Origin: CAYOFK01 sp964403185
GTDB lineage: Bacteria; Bacteroidota; Bacteroidia; Bacteroidales; VadinHA17
NCBI GenBank assembly: GCA_964403185.1
Contig: CAYOFK010000019.1
Coordinates: 1 to 24,909 of the forward strand
DNA length: 24,909 bases
Direction: 5' to 3'
The translations under genes were made by a program, and so were the position numbers. The notes below the pieces were generated by a model. It saw only the letters and a program-made list of their open reading frames with translations, was not told the origin of the DNA and searched no databases. Of the stretch, positions 7,215 through 16,332 are shown piece by piece. Positions within the stretch are counted from its first letter, which is position 1. Every line of letters starts with the position of its first letter.

Positions 7215-8921
7215 TTATTTCGGAACATCGGTATTGGTAGGTATCGGATTTTTCCTTGTATGCCACCACATCTGGCTGGTTGTACCACTGGTACTGAACA
7301 TACCATCATTAGTGACTTCAATACCCTGCCTGCTGACAGCTTCCTGCAGGTTTACAGGATTGTAGATCTCCTCGTTCAGGGAGTAACGGATCCTGATGGG
7401 TAAACCCAAACCAGGGTATTCCGTATCTTCCAGCTCATACTCAAAGACCCTGGCCGGGAAACCTGTCCGTCTGACAATGTTCCAGGCCTGAACGCCCTGG
7501 CCAAACATAGCAGCCCAACGTTGTTCAAGGATCCGCCGGTACCGTTCTCCATCAGTGGCAGCAGCTCCAAAAGCAACCAGTGGATCAGCAAGGTAGGTTG
7601 CATAGTTAACCGGATAGGTTAAAGGCATCACCACGATGCCATTCTGGAAATAGCTTGGGGAAACGGTTCCTCCGTCTATACATCCCCACCGTGCCATGGA
7701 AGCGGATATACCGGATTCGTAGGCGGTCTGGGCATTTGCCAGATCATTCTGACGCATGTAGTATTCGGCTTTTATGAACTCAACCTCATCATAGGTCAGC
7801 ACATACACCGGGGCATTTTCATCTTTACCAACGGCTGTCCCAATAAGAGATGTATTGGGGAAGTCAGCCGAAGCATGAGCCAGTCCGTTCTGATGTCCTG
7901 TATATACAGGTACACCGGCAACACTGTTCGGTGTTGGCTGGGCATAGATATGAACCCTGGGGTCATTCCGGGCAACCAGCCAATCGATCATTGTTTCCGA
8001 CATACCCTGGTCGGTACGGGTATACAGGGTGTTATAGATCGGGTTCCTGTAGGGTAATCCCGGATATGCCAGCAAGAAGTTATCGGCATTACTTGTAAAA
8101 ACCGGGTGCCCGGACGGGTCACCTAAGATAGCGGCAATATCAGCATCCGCACCTGAGTATGCAACAGCCCCTGCAGTGGTTGTAACAGCACCGGTGCCAA
8201 CCAGGTTGTAGGTAAAGCTATAAGGGGTCCCTGCAACACGGTTCAGCAATCTTAATTTCAGGGAATTGCCAAACCTCTTCCACAATGCCGGGTCGCCACC
8301 GTAAATCAGGTCGCCACTTCCGAAATTATAGACGAAATTCAGATCCAGCAAACTATTGGCTTCCTCCAGTTCGTTGAAGAAGTCCTGATACATGGATTCC
8401 TGTGTGTCATACTTTGCAGTGAGAATACCATCCGCCTTCAGTCCCTCCAGCGCTTCTGAATATGGCAAATCACCAAACATGTCGGTCAGGTAACTGAAGG
8501 CCCAGATCCTGAAGATCTTGGCTGCAGCCAAAAGAGCGGTATTAGTTTCAACAGCCACCTCATTAGCAATATCTTCAGTGGTTTTATCAATTATGATCTG
8601 AAGGTCAAGCAGGGGTCCTGTATAAGGACCTTCCATAAATCCCGTCATGTTCCGGGTCTGGTACCTGTCTTCATCGATATACTGAACTTTCGACCATTGC
8701 TGCGACCAGCATCCCAGATAGGTATGTTGTATCCAGCCACCCAATTCCGTACCAATCTGACTAACCAGCACATGGCTAAAAATGTTAATGGCCGGCACAT
8801 CAGTCGGCGAATTCGGATTGGTATTCAATTCCTCGAAGTTTTTAGTACATGACCCTGCAGTCAGGATCAAGGCTACAACGAGAAAAAACTTACTAAATTT
8901 TATGAAGTATTTCATTTTCAT
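7215..8921 (-). CDS. SusD/RagB-family outer-membrane lipoprotein (operon B)
   Basis: 568 residues. A signal peptide ends in a lipobox with Cys25 (TAGSCTKNFEELNTNPNSP); the 'C-T-K-x-F-E-E-L-N-T-N-P' start is characteristic of the SusD-like_2 / SusD-RagB lipoprotein subgroup. The C-terminal region has the subgroup's 'EQRWAAMFGQGVQAWNIVRR' helix, then a Pro/Tyr-rich segment (GLGLPIRIRYSLNEEIYNP) and a terminal 'QEAVSRQG'. It caps its SusC partner at the cell surface and binds nutrient. It begins 22 nt downstream of susC B. It belongs to a different SusD subgroup from the one in operon A, so the two operons probably import different ligands. Substrate cannot be predicted from the neighbours. Confidence 0.94.
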   Translation of the reverse strand: MKMKYFIKFSKFFLVVALILTAGSCTKNFEELNTNPNSPTDVPAINIFSHVLVSQIGTELGGWIQHTYLGCWSQQWSKVQYIDEDRYQTRNMTGFMEGPYTGPLLDLQIIIDKTTEDIANEVAVETNTALLAAAKIFRIWAFSYLTDMFGDLPYSEALEGLKADGILTAKYDTQESMYQDFFNELEEANSLLDLNFVYNFGSGDLIYGGDPALWKRFGNSLKLRLLNRVAGTPYSFTYNLVGTGAVTTTAGAVAYSGADADIAAILGDPSGHPVFTSNADNFLLAYPGLPYRNPIYNTLYTRTDQGMSETMIDWLVARNDPRVHIYAQPTPNSVAGVPVYTGHQNGLAHASADFPNTSLIGTAVGKDENAPVYVLTYDEVEFIKAEYYMRQNDLANAQTAYESGISASMARWGCIDGGTVSPSYFQNGIVVMPLTYPVNYATYLADPLVAFGAAATDGERYRRILEQRWAAMFGQGVQAWNIVRRTGFPARVFEYELEDTEYPGLGLPIRIRYSLNEEIYNPVNLQEAVSRQGIEVTNDGMFSTSGTTSQMWWHTRKNPIPTNTDVPK

Positions 8922-8943
8922 AAGTATTTCTGTTTTAAATTAA

Positions 8944-11900
8944 CTAAAAGGCAACCTTCAGGTTGAAACCTATTGTTCTGGCTGTAGGGATTGGTGTGGA
9001 GTTCATACCAACAGAACTATTTCCTGCTGAGATCCCGTTTTCCGGATCCACATGAGGCATGTTATCGTGTATCAGCCATAGATTCCTGCCAACAAGGGAG
9101 ATATTAATATTTGAGAGCCAGGGTGTAATATTACGGAATGTATAACCTGCAACAACTTCACGTAATTTCACAAAACTGGCATCAAATACAGAGAGACCTG
9201 GTTTACCCCAGTAATCTGTTTCATAGAAAGTCTGTGCTTCGGCATAAGATGTGTTTGTCACAGGAGATGTCACATCAGTGCCACTGGCATCGATAAACTG
9301 CACGGTGCCATCTGAATTCAGTCTTCCATAAACGCCATCGGCAACCAGAACACCACCGCCATCGGCTACCGGATCCCTGACATTCATGTCATTGGCATTG
9401 GTTTCAGCGGTAACTTCCATTACGCCTGCGTAATTTCCAAACCAATCGGTAATAGAATATTGAACACCACCTTTACGGAAGTCGATCAGGAAACTGAAGT
9501 TAAAATTCTTGTATGAAAAGCTGTTACTGAAACCACCAAACCAGTCGGGCATGACATTACCCAGGAGTGTTCTCTGGGGGGTTCGTATGTACCTTCCGTT
9601 AGTTTGCATCACAGGCCTTCCGGTGTATTCAACATAGTCGACGACCGTTTCGTCAGCATCCTTATAATGAATGGTGGCGTTTTCCCTGACAATGCTGTTC
9701 CCCATCAATTGTCCATAAGGTTCACCCACACGGGCATATACATAGGAACCCCAGGAGCCGTAATAGAGGTAATAATCCAACATTTCTTCATCTGTGACCG
9801 GATCGGTATAAAGTTCAACCACCATATTTCTGTTCCTCGACCAGTTAACAGTCAGGTCCCAGGAAAAGTTAGATGTCTGAACAGGTGTGGCGCCAAGAAT
9901 GATTTCCACACCCTTGTTTTCAAGGTTACCTGCATTAATGGTTGTTCTGCTAAAACCAGACATCCTTGAAATATCAAGATTGATGATCTGGTTAGTGGTA
10001 TTTTCCTTATAAAAAGTTCCGTCAAAACGAATCCTGTTATTAAAGAATTTCATTTCCAACCCGGCTTCAATCGACTTCTTCCTTTGGGGCTTTAGGCTTT
10101 GCGGAGGTAACGTATTGGTATAGGTTAACCGCGGCTGACCATTGAACGGATCAGACGCACTAAATGTCCCCTGCAATGCATAAGGTCCTGCAGAACCCCC
10201 AACCTCGGCATAACTACCTCTCAGTTTCAGATAAGAGAGCACATTGTTGGTAAAGCCAAAGGTTTCGGTAACTACCCAGCCCAATGAAACGGACGGATAG
10301 AAATACGAATTATTATCCACTGGTAAGGTTGATGACCAGTCATTCCTTCCGGTCAGGTCAAGGAACAGGTAGTTCCTGTACCCCAGGTTCACGGTTCCAA
10401 ACACACTCTGAAGTTCAGTCTCGGATGTTGACAAGCCTGTGGTGGCTGCTACAGCAGCATTACTTACAGCATAAAGATCCGGGATAATTAATTCACTCAC
10501 ATAGGTATTGTTGGAATGGTAACGGTTGCTAGTGTACTCACCTCCCAGCACACCCACCACATCAAAATCACCAAAGGTTTTGTTAAAGTTCAATTTACCC
10601 CTGCCAAGAATCTGACTCCGGGTATTCAGGCGGGACGTGAAACGTCCTCTTGGCCAGTCATTCGATCCCATTGCCCTGCGCTCCAATATCTCCTCTGAAT
10701 AGGTATCAATTCCTCCCAGGATATCCACTGAGAGGAAGTCGGTAATATCGTATTTAAAATTAATGTTACCGAGGAGCCTGTTTCGTTTCCGGGAATTTGT
10801 ATTTTTATTAAGGGTCCAGTACGGGTTGTCGTGGTAACTATGATTCCAGTTAAAATAACGACCCGGGTTGATGGGATCAGGTTCCTGCCAGCGATCTTTG
10901 AGTACCTGTGTATCCACCTGGCGCCCGAACCACTGGCTCAGACTCTGGAGGATACCGGCGCTGGTGTAACCACTGGACACGATGTTATCACTGCGGTTTG
11001 AAATGTAAGTTCCCGATCCATAAGCTCTCAGCCTGTTGGTTACATTATAACCGGCAGCCATGGTAACATTTGTTTTTCTGAGGTCTGTATTAGGAATGAA
11101 TCCTTTTACATTCTGGTCTCCCAGTGACAACCTGAAGTCACCCTTTTCATCGGCACCCTGTAAGGTAAGGGTATTGGTTATCGTTAATCCCGTTTCAAAA
11201 ACGTTCTTCACGTTATCAGGATGTGATATCCACGGGGTGGGTGTTCTGACACCGCTTACCGCATCGTAGGGACTGTCAAACTGAGGAAGCGTCAAAACCT
11301 GGCCAACCGTTTGTGGATAACCGGCATTCACGGCCCATTCCAGCTTTCCTCCTGGCTGAAGGTCTTCAGCCTGCACAATATAGTCCAGTTCCGGTCCCCA
11401 GCTTTCATCGATACCGTCCCAGATTCCGCCCCAGTCTCCATCTTCATAGGCAAACTCACCGCCATAACCCTGACCATATTTATTCTGGTATTTGGGGAGT
11501 TTGAGCGGATTGCTCCACTGCCAGTTGGTTTCAAACGTGATACCCAGTCCTTTGCGGCCTCCTGCCTTCAACTTTCCACTTTTGGTAGTGATAAGGACTA
11601 CGCCATTCACAGCCCTGGATCCATATAATGCGGCGGCATTCGCACCTTTCAGGACACTGACACTTTCAATGTCAGAGGGATTAAGGTCCAATGCGGAGTT
11701 ACCATAGTCAGTTCCGCTCCATGGCCCTAAAGAAGAGTAAGAATTAATAATGTAGACACCATCAACAACAAACAGAGGCTGGTTATTGCCTCCAAGAGTG
11801 CTCATACCACGGATTACGATCCTTGAACTGGAACTCACGTTACCGGAAGAGCCGGTGATCTGGACACCCGCCAGCTTACCCTGCAATGAGTTCACAACGT

Positions 11901-12312
11901 TTTGCTCACGTGCTTGTTCAAGCTCCTCACCACTCACATCCTGGACCGCATATCCCAGTGCTTTTTTCGACCTGTTGGTTCCAAAACCTGTGATAACGAC
12001 CTCATCGAGCCCGAGAACATCCCTCTCAAGGACTATGTCGATGGTGCTTTGTCCGGAAATAGCAACTTCCTGGGTTTTCATACCCACGAACATAAATTGC
12101 AGTGTTTCCGCATCAGCAGGTACAACAAGGTTATAGACACCATTTTCATCTGTGATTGTTCCCACAGTGGTCCCTTTAACAACAACAGCCACACCGGGTA
12201 AGGATGTCCCATCTTCAGCTGTAGTTACAGTACCTGCAATGTTTACAGTTTGCGCTACGAGTTGAAACCCGAAAAACGCAAACAATGTAATCAAGATTAG
12301 AGGTTTCTTCAT
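8944..12312 (-). CDS. SusC/RagA-family TonB-dependent transporter (operon B)
   Basis: 1122 residues. Order: signal peptide (1-21, MKKPLILITLFAFFGFQLVAQ), carboxypeptidase-regulatory-like domain (about 24-98), LDEVVITG signature (102-109), plug domain with 'GMSTLGGNNQPLFVVDGVYI' and 'DIESVSVLKGANAAALYGSR', then a large barrel ending in Phe (GFNLKVAF). The plug segment 'ASVLKGANAAALYGSRAANG' type is classic for SusC. The first ~125 residues align closely with the SusC of operon A (same length to the signature, most residues shared), whereas the barrels differ in length by over 100 residues and are hard to align by eye. The start is set by the signal peptide and by the conserved TTTACTTATGAAGAAACC context shared with operon A. 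Confidence 0.97.
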   Translation of the reverse strand: MKKPLILITLFAFFGFQLVAQTVNIAGTVTTAEDGTSLPGVAVVVKGTTVGTITDENGVYNLVVPADAETLQFMFVGMKTQEVAISGQSTIDIVLERDVLGLDEVVITGFGTNRSKKALGYAVQDVSGEELEQAREQNVVNSLQGKLAGVQITGSSGNVSSSSRIVIRGMSTLGGNNQPLFVVDGVYIINSYSSLGPWSGTDYGNSALDLNPSDIESVSVLKGANAAALYGSRAVNGVVLITTKSGKLKAGGRKGLGITFETNWQWSNPLKLPKYQNKYGQGYGGEFAYEDGDWGGIWDGIDESWGPELDYIVQAEDLQPGGKLEWAVNAGYPQTVGQVLTLPQFDSPYDAVSGVRTPTPWISHPDNVKNVFETGLTITNTLTLQGADEKGDFRLSLGDQNVKGFIPNTDLRKTNVTMAAGYNVTNRLRAYGSGTYISNRSDNIVSSGYTSAGILQSLSQWFGRQVDTQVLKDRWQEPDPINPGRYFNWNHSYHDNPYWTLNKNTNSRKRNRLLGNINFKYDITDFLSVDILGGIDTYSEEILERRAMGSNDWPRGRFTSRLNTRSQILGRGKLNFNKTFGDFDVVGVLGGEYTSNRYHSNNTYVSELIIPDLYAVSNAAVAATTGLSTSETELQSVFGTVNLGYRNYLFLDLTGRNDWSSTLPVDNNSYFYPSVSLGWVVTETFGFTNNVLSYLKLRGSYAEVGGSAGPYALQGTFSASDPFNGQPRLTYTNTLPPQSLKPQRKKSIEAGLEMKFFNNRIRFDGTFYKENTTNQIINLDISRMSGFSRTTINAGNLENKGVEIILGATPVQTSNFSWDLTVNWSRNRNMVVELYTDPVTDEEMLDYYLYYGSWGSYVYARVGEPYGQLMGNSIVRENATIHYKDADETVVDYVEYTGRPVMQTNGRYIRTPQRTLLGNVMPDWFGGFSNSFSYKNFNFSFLIDFRKGGVQYSITDWFGNYAGVMEVTAETNANDMNVRDPVADGGGVLVADGVYGRLNSDGTVQFIDASGTDVTSPVTNTSYAEAQTFYETDYWGKPGLSVFDASFVKLREVVAGYTFRNITPWLSNINISLVGRNLWLIHDNMPHVDPENGISAGNSSVGMNSTPIPTARTIGFNLKVAF

Positions 12313-12380
12313 AAGTAAAGAATTTAAGATTAAATAAATTGGGTTAATTGAAGTAATTAAAGCGTTTCAATCTGTTTAGC

Positions 12381-12420
12381 ATATCATCTGTTTTGACAAC
12401 AGCAGTAAGCACATAGATAT
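12381..12420 (-). promoter_or_regulatory. Conserved 40-nt hairpin motif in susC B leader
   Basis: Counterpart of 5,669-5,708, with 36 of 40 positions identical. The outer ATATC/GATAT and inner CTGTT/AACAG pairings are intact; the four differences fall in the inner loop and the unpaired segment. It lies 69 nt from the susC ATG. Confidence 0.5.
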
Positions 12421-12560
12421 TTCAAAGTTAAATGAACAGTAATTTTCAGATGAAAACTTCCGCATTCAACAACAATTTAACGAGTATGAAAAAAATTGAC
12501 TTGTGTTTTATGAAAAGCGGAAAAAACAGATCTGGTTGGTTTTCTCATAATTTTCCATTT

Positions 12561-12590
12561 AGGGTTAACTGTTAAGGGTAAAAGGTTAAA
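12561..12590 (-). promoter_or_regulatory. TAACC/TACCC box cluster in susC B leader
   Basis: On the minus strand the boxes TTTAACC, TTTACCC, TTAAC and TTAACCC follow one another, outer ACC cores 21 nt apart, as in the operon A leader at 5,850-5,875. The distance to the start codon (about 249 nt) also matches. Confidence 0.3.
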
Positions 12591-12828
12591 TCCAATGTTT
12601 TTGAATACAAGTAAAATTAAGAAAAAAATCAAAAAACCAATTAGAGTACGGGTTTTAATAAAAATATTTGTAATTACCACCACCCGGAAGCTAATCTAAT
12701 ATATTGGTTGTCTGATATTTATATTATAATTTGCAAGATGCAAAAATAATAAGTTCAGGGTCATTCCAAATCAATCTGTTTAATCTGTGTTTGTGGAACT
12801 TATACAGGTATTTAGATATATTATAAAT

Positions 12829-12854
12829 GACGTGAGGCGACATGAATTGGTTGC
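12829..12854 (-). promoter_or_regulatory. ECF-sigma-like promoter of SusCD operon B
   Basis: On the minus strand GCAACC (12854-12849) is followed after 16 nt by CGTC (12832-12829). The flanks match operon A: ACGCAACCA(A/T)TTCATG across the -35 side and a T-rich run upstream. It is 542 nt from the susC ATG, against 538 nt in operon A. GCAACC-N16-CGTC is a convincing ECF-type arrangement; the cognate sigma factor is not in the window. Confidence 0.55.
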
Positions 12855-13136
12855 GTAGATGCCGGAAAAAAGATGGAATTGTTGAAGAGATAGTAGAAAA
12901 ATTGGAGCGCAGGGATATCGTGGTCCGGCTTCCAGAGTCCGGCCAGAGGGAGGTACCTGCCTGCAAGGCACGGCTGGAAGTGTTGTATTTTATGATAATC
13001 CAGGTGTTTTAACAAATGAAATAGCCTGTGCAGATCCTGAAACGGGTTCAGGATGACCCGGTTTTGATTTGACGGGCACATAAACAAACCGTGTCCGCTG
13101 AAGTCTCTTTTATTGGGATGCAGGTGGATACACGAT
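12855..13136. other. Intergenic stretch with degenerate repeats between susC B promoter and ftcD
   Basis: No gene is seen. At 12,951-12,979 lies a degenerate copy of the GCCGGCAGGC palindrome (CCTGCCTGCAAGGCACGGCTGG). At 13,034-13,054 a perfect 8-bp hairpin (ATCCTGAA / TTCAGGAT, 5-nt loop) resembles a 'CATCCTGAA...TTCAGGATG' repeat. It lies about 80 nt beyond the ftcD stop without a T-run, so it is at best a weak terminator. Confidence 0.5.
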
Positions 13137-14819
13137 TCAGATACCTTCCTCCACTAACTTCAGTATCTCTTGCTCCATCTTTTCCGCTTCGCTTTCAATG
13201 GCTTCTCCCTTCCCGATGATATCTTCCACAAATTTCCTGTCTCTAAGATCTGCAGCATTGATCTTTACATTCAGGAAAGCCCCCCGGATACAGGCTCTGG
13301 CTGCCAGAACCCCCACACCCACATCCGATATGGAATTCGGATTTCCCGACCGGGCCATTTCTTCCAGCACTTCCATGGCCCTTAGGGCCGTCTCCATTAT
13401 CCTGAATGGCACCATGATGGCATTCCTGGTAGCCGCCTCCACCGCTTCTTTCCGGGTTTCCTGTTCAGCCCTGGTCTTTTCAGGAAGTCTGAAAGCGTCC
13501 AGGATCTTATTAAAGGCGGCTGTATCCTCATCCACAAGCCGCAAAAGTGCTTCCTGGTATTGCTTGCCTTTATCTGCCCAGTCTGAATAATATTCCCATT
13601 TGTTGTCCCATCCCCGTTTATGTGAGGAAAGGTTTGCAACCATAGTACCCAGGGCTACGCCCATTGAACCCAGGTACGCAGAGACCGAACCGCCTCCCGG
13701 TGCAGGCGATTCCGAGGCCGTTTCATCCATGAATTCTCTCAGTGTCAGTTCTGCCAGATCCTTCCGGTCCTTCAGGTCCAGCAAGTATTCTATGATCTTC
13801 TCTTCCGGTTTGAAGGGATAAAGTTCATCCAGTCCCATTGATTTCACCGCAATCTTAATGAGTTCCTTATCCGATACACCTACCGATCTGTGTTGTTTTT
13901 TCAAAAAATACCTGCCGGCTTCCAGCATGGCATTCAGGGGGATCAAACCGACCAGTTCCGAACCAGTCACACGAATCCCACGCTGATGTGCCCTTTTGCA
14001 TACTTCATCAAAAGCCACATGCACCGGTGTGAGAGAAATATTTGTCAGGTTCATGGATATCTGTGCAACCCCAAATTCTTCAATAAACCAACCGATGGCC
14101 TTAACTTCTTTTAAAGAGCCGGGTATATATACCGGATTGCCTTCATCATCTTTAACAATGGGGCCGGTTACGGGATCTCCCTTGCGTTTCACGCGCCCCC
14201 GTTCCCTTACATCAAAGGCAATGGCATTGGCCCTGCGTGTGGACGTCGTGTTCAGGTTTACATTATAAGCCACCAGGAAATCACGGGCTCCGACGGCTGT
14301 GGCTCCTGATCTTTCATTAAATGTTGCAGGGCCGTAATCCGGTTTCCATCCGGGCTTTTTAAGCTTCTCCGGCAGGGCTTCATATTCACCGGAACGGACA
14401 GTTGCGAGGTTCCGCCACTCTCTTTTGGTGGCGGCATTCTCATAACAATACACCGGGATCTTCAGCTCATCCCCGATCCGTTTTGCCAGTATATGGGCAT
14501 ATTCAACGGTCTCCTCCATACTGATGTTTGCAACCGGAACCAAAGGACAGACATCGGTGGCTCCCATTCTGGGATGTTCGCCGGTATGTTTGCTCATATC
14601 AATGAGTTCCGATGCCATTTTTACTGCCCGGAAAGCTGCCTCAATGACGTCATCAGGCCCGCCAACGAATGTCACAACAGTTCTGTTTGTGGCTTTCCCG
14701 GGATCCACGTCCAGCAACCGCACACCTTCCATACACTCAATTTCATTTGTGATCTGTTTGATCAGGTCTATATTGACCCCTTCACTGAAATTGGGCACGC
14801 ATTCGATTAACTTGTTCAT
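13137..14819 (-). CDS. ftcD: Bifunctional glutamate formimidoyltransferase / formimidoyl-THF cyclodeaminase
   Basis: A 560-residue fusion enzyme of histidine catabolism. The formimidoyltransferase part (about 1-330) moves the formimino group of N-formiminoglutamate to tetrahydrofolate. The cyclodeaminase part (about 350-560) converts formimino-THF to methenyl-THF and ammonia, acting in the cytoplasm. Visible motifs: CVPNFSEG at 7-14; HTGEHPRMGATDVCP around 78-92 with the His at 82 that is catalytic in the mammalian enzyme; and LREFMDETASESPAPGGGSV at the start of the cyclodeaminase domain. The length is as expected for the fused form. The start ATG at 14,819 is followed directly by the conserved 'LIECVPNFSEG'. 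A promoter box lies just upstream. hutI is the next gene upstream, so the two serve one pathway from separate transcripts. Confidence 0.97.
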   Translation of the reverse strand: MNKLIECVPNFSEGVNIDLIKQITNEIECMEGVRLLDVDPGKATNRTVVTFVGGPDDVIEAAFRAVKMASELIDMSKHTGEHPRMGATDVCPLVPVANISMEETVEYAHILAKRIGDELKIPVYCYENAATKREWRNLATVRSGEYEALPEKLKKPGWKPDYGPATFNERSGATAVGARDFLVAYNVNLNTTSTRRANAIAFDVRERGRVKRKGDPVTGPIVKDDEGNPVYIPGSLKEVKAIGWFIEEFGVAQISMNLTNISLTPVHVAFDEVCKRAHQRGIRVTGSELVGLIPLNAMLEAGRYFLKKQHRSVGVSDKELIKIAVKSMGLDELYPFKPEEKIIEYLLDLKDRKDLAELTLREFMDETASESPAPGGGSVSAYLGSMGVALGTMVANLSSHKRGWDNKWEYYSDWADKGKQYQEALLRLVDEDTAAFNKILDAFRLPEKTRAEQETRKEAVEAATRNAIMVPFRIMETALRAMEVLEEMARSGNPNSISDVGVGVLAARACIRGAFLNVKINAADLRDRKFVEDIIGKGEAIESEAEKMEQEILKLVEEGI

Positions 14820-14857
14820 ATGTTGAATTAGATTTGGTCTTTTCGATTATGGAGTTA

Positions 14858-14865
14858 CAAATATA
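14858..14865 (-). promoter_or_regulatory. -7 box (TAnnTTTG) of ftcD
   Basis: TATATTTG on the minus strand is an exact match to the Bacteroidetes sigma-ABfr -7 consensus TAnnTTTG. It lies 39 nt before the ATG, giving a short leader of about 30 nt. A -33 TTG element is not clear. Confidence 0.6.
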
Positions 14866-15093
14866 GTTTTTATTGAAAAGCATGTGGGAATAATTCGCTT
14901 CGCTGCTATCGAATCAGTCGATTTTATTAATTGTCTTCCCATAATTTCTTTTTGGAACTTATTCCAATCCTGAATCAAATTCCAAATTTATTCCCCAAGA
15001 TCCAATGAGATTTGGTATATTTTTAAATCCTCTAATTTCATCTTTAACTAGTTATATAAACTATTGAATTTCCATCGTATTACCATTGTATTA

Positions 15094-16332
15094 CTACCGC
15101 ATAACCTCCCCGTTTAAAATCACTGTTTCCACCAGGTCACTCCCATAGGCATACGGCAGGTAGTGATAATTGGGTACGGGTTTGGTAATAAAAACATTGG
15201 CTTTTTTACCTCTGAATACAGTTCCCAGCTCCTTCTCCGCACCCATGGCATAAGCTCCGTTGAGGGTTGCGGCATTGATGGCTTCCGCCGGGGTCATTCG
15301 CAGGTTGATACAAGCGAGTGACAGGATCAGTTTCATGTTTCCTGAGGGTGAGGATCCGGGATTATAATCAGAGGCGAGGGCTACCGGCAGACCGGCATCC
15401 ATCATTTTGCGCACCGGAGGATTGATCATGTTCAGAAAAAAGGAGGCACCGGGAAGCAGCACAGGCATGGTTTCCGTCCCAAGCAGGCATTCAATTTCCG
15501 CGGGACCGGTGTATTCAAGATGGTCCACAGAAAGTGCATTGTATTTAACCCCCACCTGAATGCCACCGGAAAAGTCCAGTTCATTGGCATGGATCCTGGG
15601 CCGGAGACCATATTTTACAGCTGCTTCAAGGATGCGTCCGGTATCTTCCACTGAAAAAAAACCGCGGTCACAAAACACATCCACAAAGTCGGCCAGGTTT
15701 TCTCCGGCCACCGCCGGAAGCATTTCATTGACAACAAGGTCAACATACTTTGATGGGTCCTTTTTAAACCTGGCAGGGACCGCATGCGCACCAAGAAAAG
15801 TAGCCTTTATTGTTATGGGTGTTTCCTCATCCAGGCGTTTTATAACCCTAAGCATTTTTAATTCCCCCTCAATGCTCAGGCCATAACCACTTTTAATTTC
15901 CACGGCTCCGGTCCCCATTTTAATGATCTCATGAATCCTCGGCAAAGATTGTTCAAACAATTCACGTTCCGGGGTTTCATTTAACAGTTTGGCAGAATTC
16001 AGAATGCCCCCTCCCTTCCCGGCGATTTCCTCATAGCTCAGCCCCTTGATTTTGTCAACATATTCCAGTTCACGGCTTCCGGCATACACCAGATGGGTGT
16101 GCGCATCACAGAATGAAGGCACTACCAGTTTGCCGGTGGCATCAATTATCTTCCCTTGTTCATACTCAGGAATTAGTGTTGACATAGGTCCGAAGTCTTC
16201 AATCTGTCCGCTCTTAAAATACAGGAAGGCATTTTCCAGGGTATTCAAAAGGGCCATATCTTTTCCGGCAACCCAGGTCCGTGGAGTTTCTTCAATCTGT
16301 ACCAGGGATTTAATATTTTTAATAAGAAGCAT
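15094..16332 (-). CDS. hutI: Imidazolonepropionase
   Basis: 412 residues from the ATG at 16,332. The enzyme hydrolyses 4-imidazolone-5-propionate to N-formiminoglutamate, the substrate of the neighbouring ftcD product. It is an amidohydrolase-fold metalloenzyme: DAHTHLVYAGSRELEY carries the metal-binding His78 and His80, HANELDFSGG gives the third His, SVDHLEYTGP and LASDYNPGSSPSGN supply further active-site residues including the metal-binding Asp. An in-frame ATG lies 7 codons upstream (16,353). I prefer 16,332 because a -7 box at 16,355-16,362 would place the transcription start at or after the first ATG, and because MLLIKNI is the usual HutI-type beginning. Length is typical. hutH and hutU are absent from the window. 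Confidence 0.96.
   Translation of the reverse strand: MLLIKNIKSLVQIEETPRTWVAGKDMALLNTLENAFLYFKSGQIEDFGPMSTLIPEYEQGKIIDATGKLVVPSFCDAHTHLVYAGSRELEYVDKIKGLSYEEIAGKGGGILNSAKLLNETPERELFEQSLPRIHEIIKMGTGAVEIKSGYGLSIEGELKMLRVIKRLDEETPITIKATFLGAHAVPARFKKDPSKYVDLVVNEMLPAVAGENLADFVDVFCDRGFFSVEDTGRILEAAVKYGLRPRIHANELDFSGGIQVGVKYNALSVDHLEYTGPAEIECLLGTETMPVLLPGASFFLNMINPPVRKMMDAGLPVALASDYNPGSSPSGNMKLILSLACINLRMTPAEAINAATLNGAYAMGAEKELGTVFRGKKANVFITKPVPNYHYLPYAYGSDLVETVILNGEVMR

Larger units (their letters stand above)
12313..12822 (-). promoter_or_regulatory. Long (~510 nt) 5' leader of susC B, paralogous to the leader of susC A
   Basis: This gene-free stretch separates the susC start from the promoter-like site at 12,829-12,854. 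Its proximal ~320 nt align with 5,600-5,920: the first 40 nt next to the ATG, the 40-nt motif at 12,381-12,420, a CATTCAACAACAATTTAAC block and the TAACC box cluster at 12,561-12,590 all recur in the same order and spacing. Short open frames here (for example 12,477-12,683) have no signal of being genes. The leader is probably untranslated and regulatory (inference). Confidence 0.6.

Noticed and set aside
12477..12966. Short open frames (60-80 codons) in the susC B leader as small genes
   Set aside because: Low-complexity or A/T-driven translations, no counterpart at the aligned positions of the susC A leader, and no initiation context.
13034..13054. Intrinsic terminator of ftcD
   Set aside because: The hairpin is perfect but lies about 80 nt past the stop and has no T-run on the minus strand; it looks more like a dispersed repeat.
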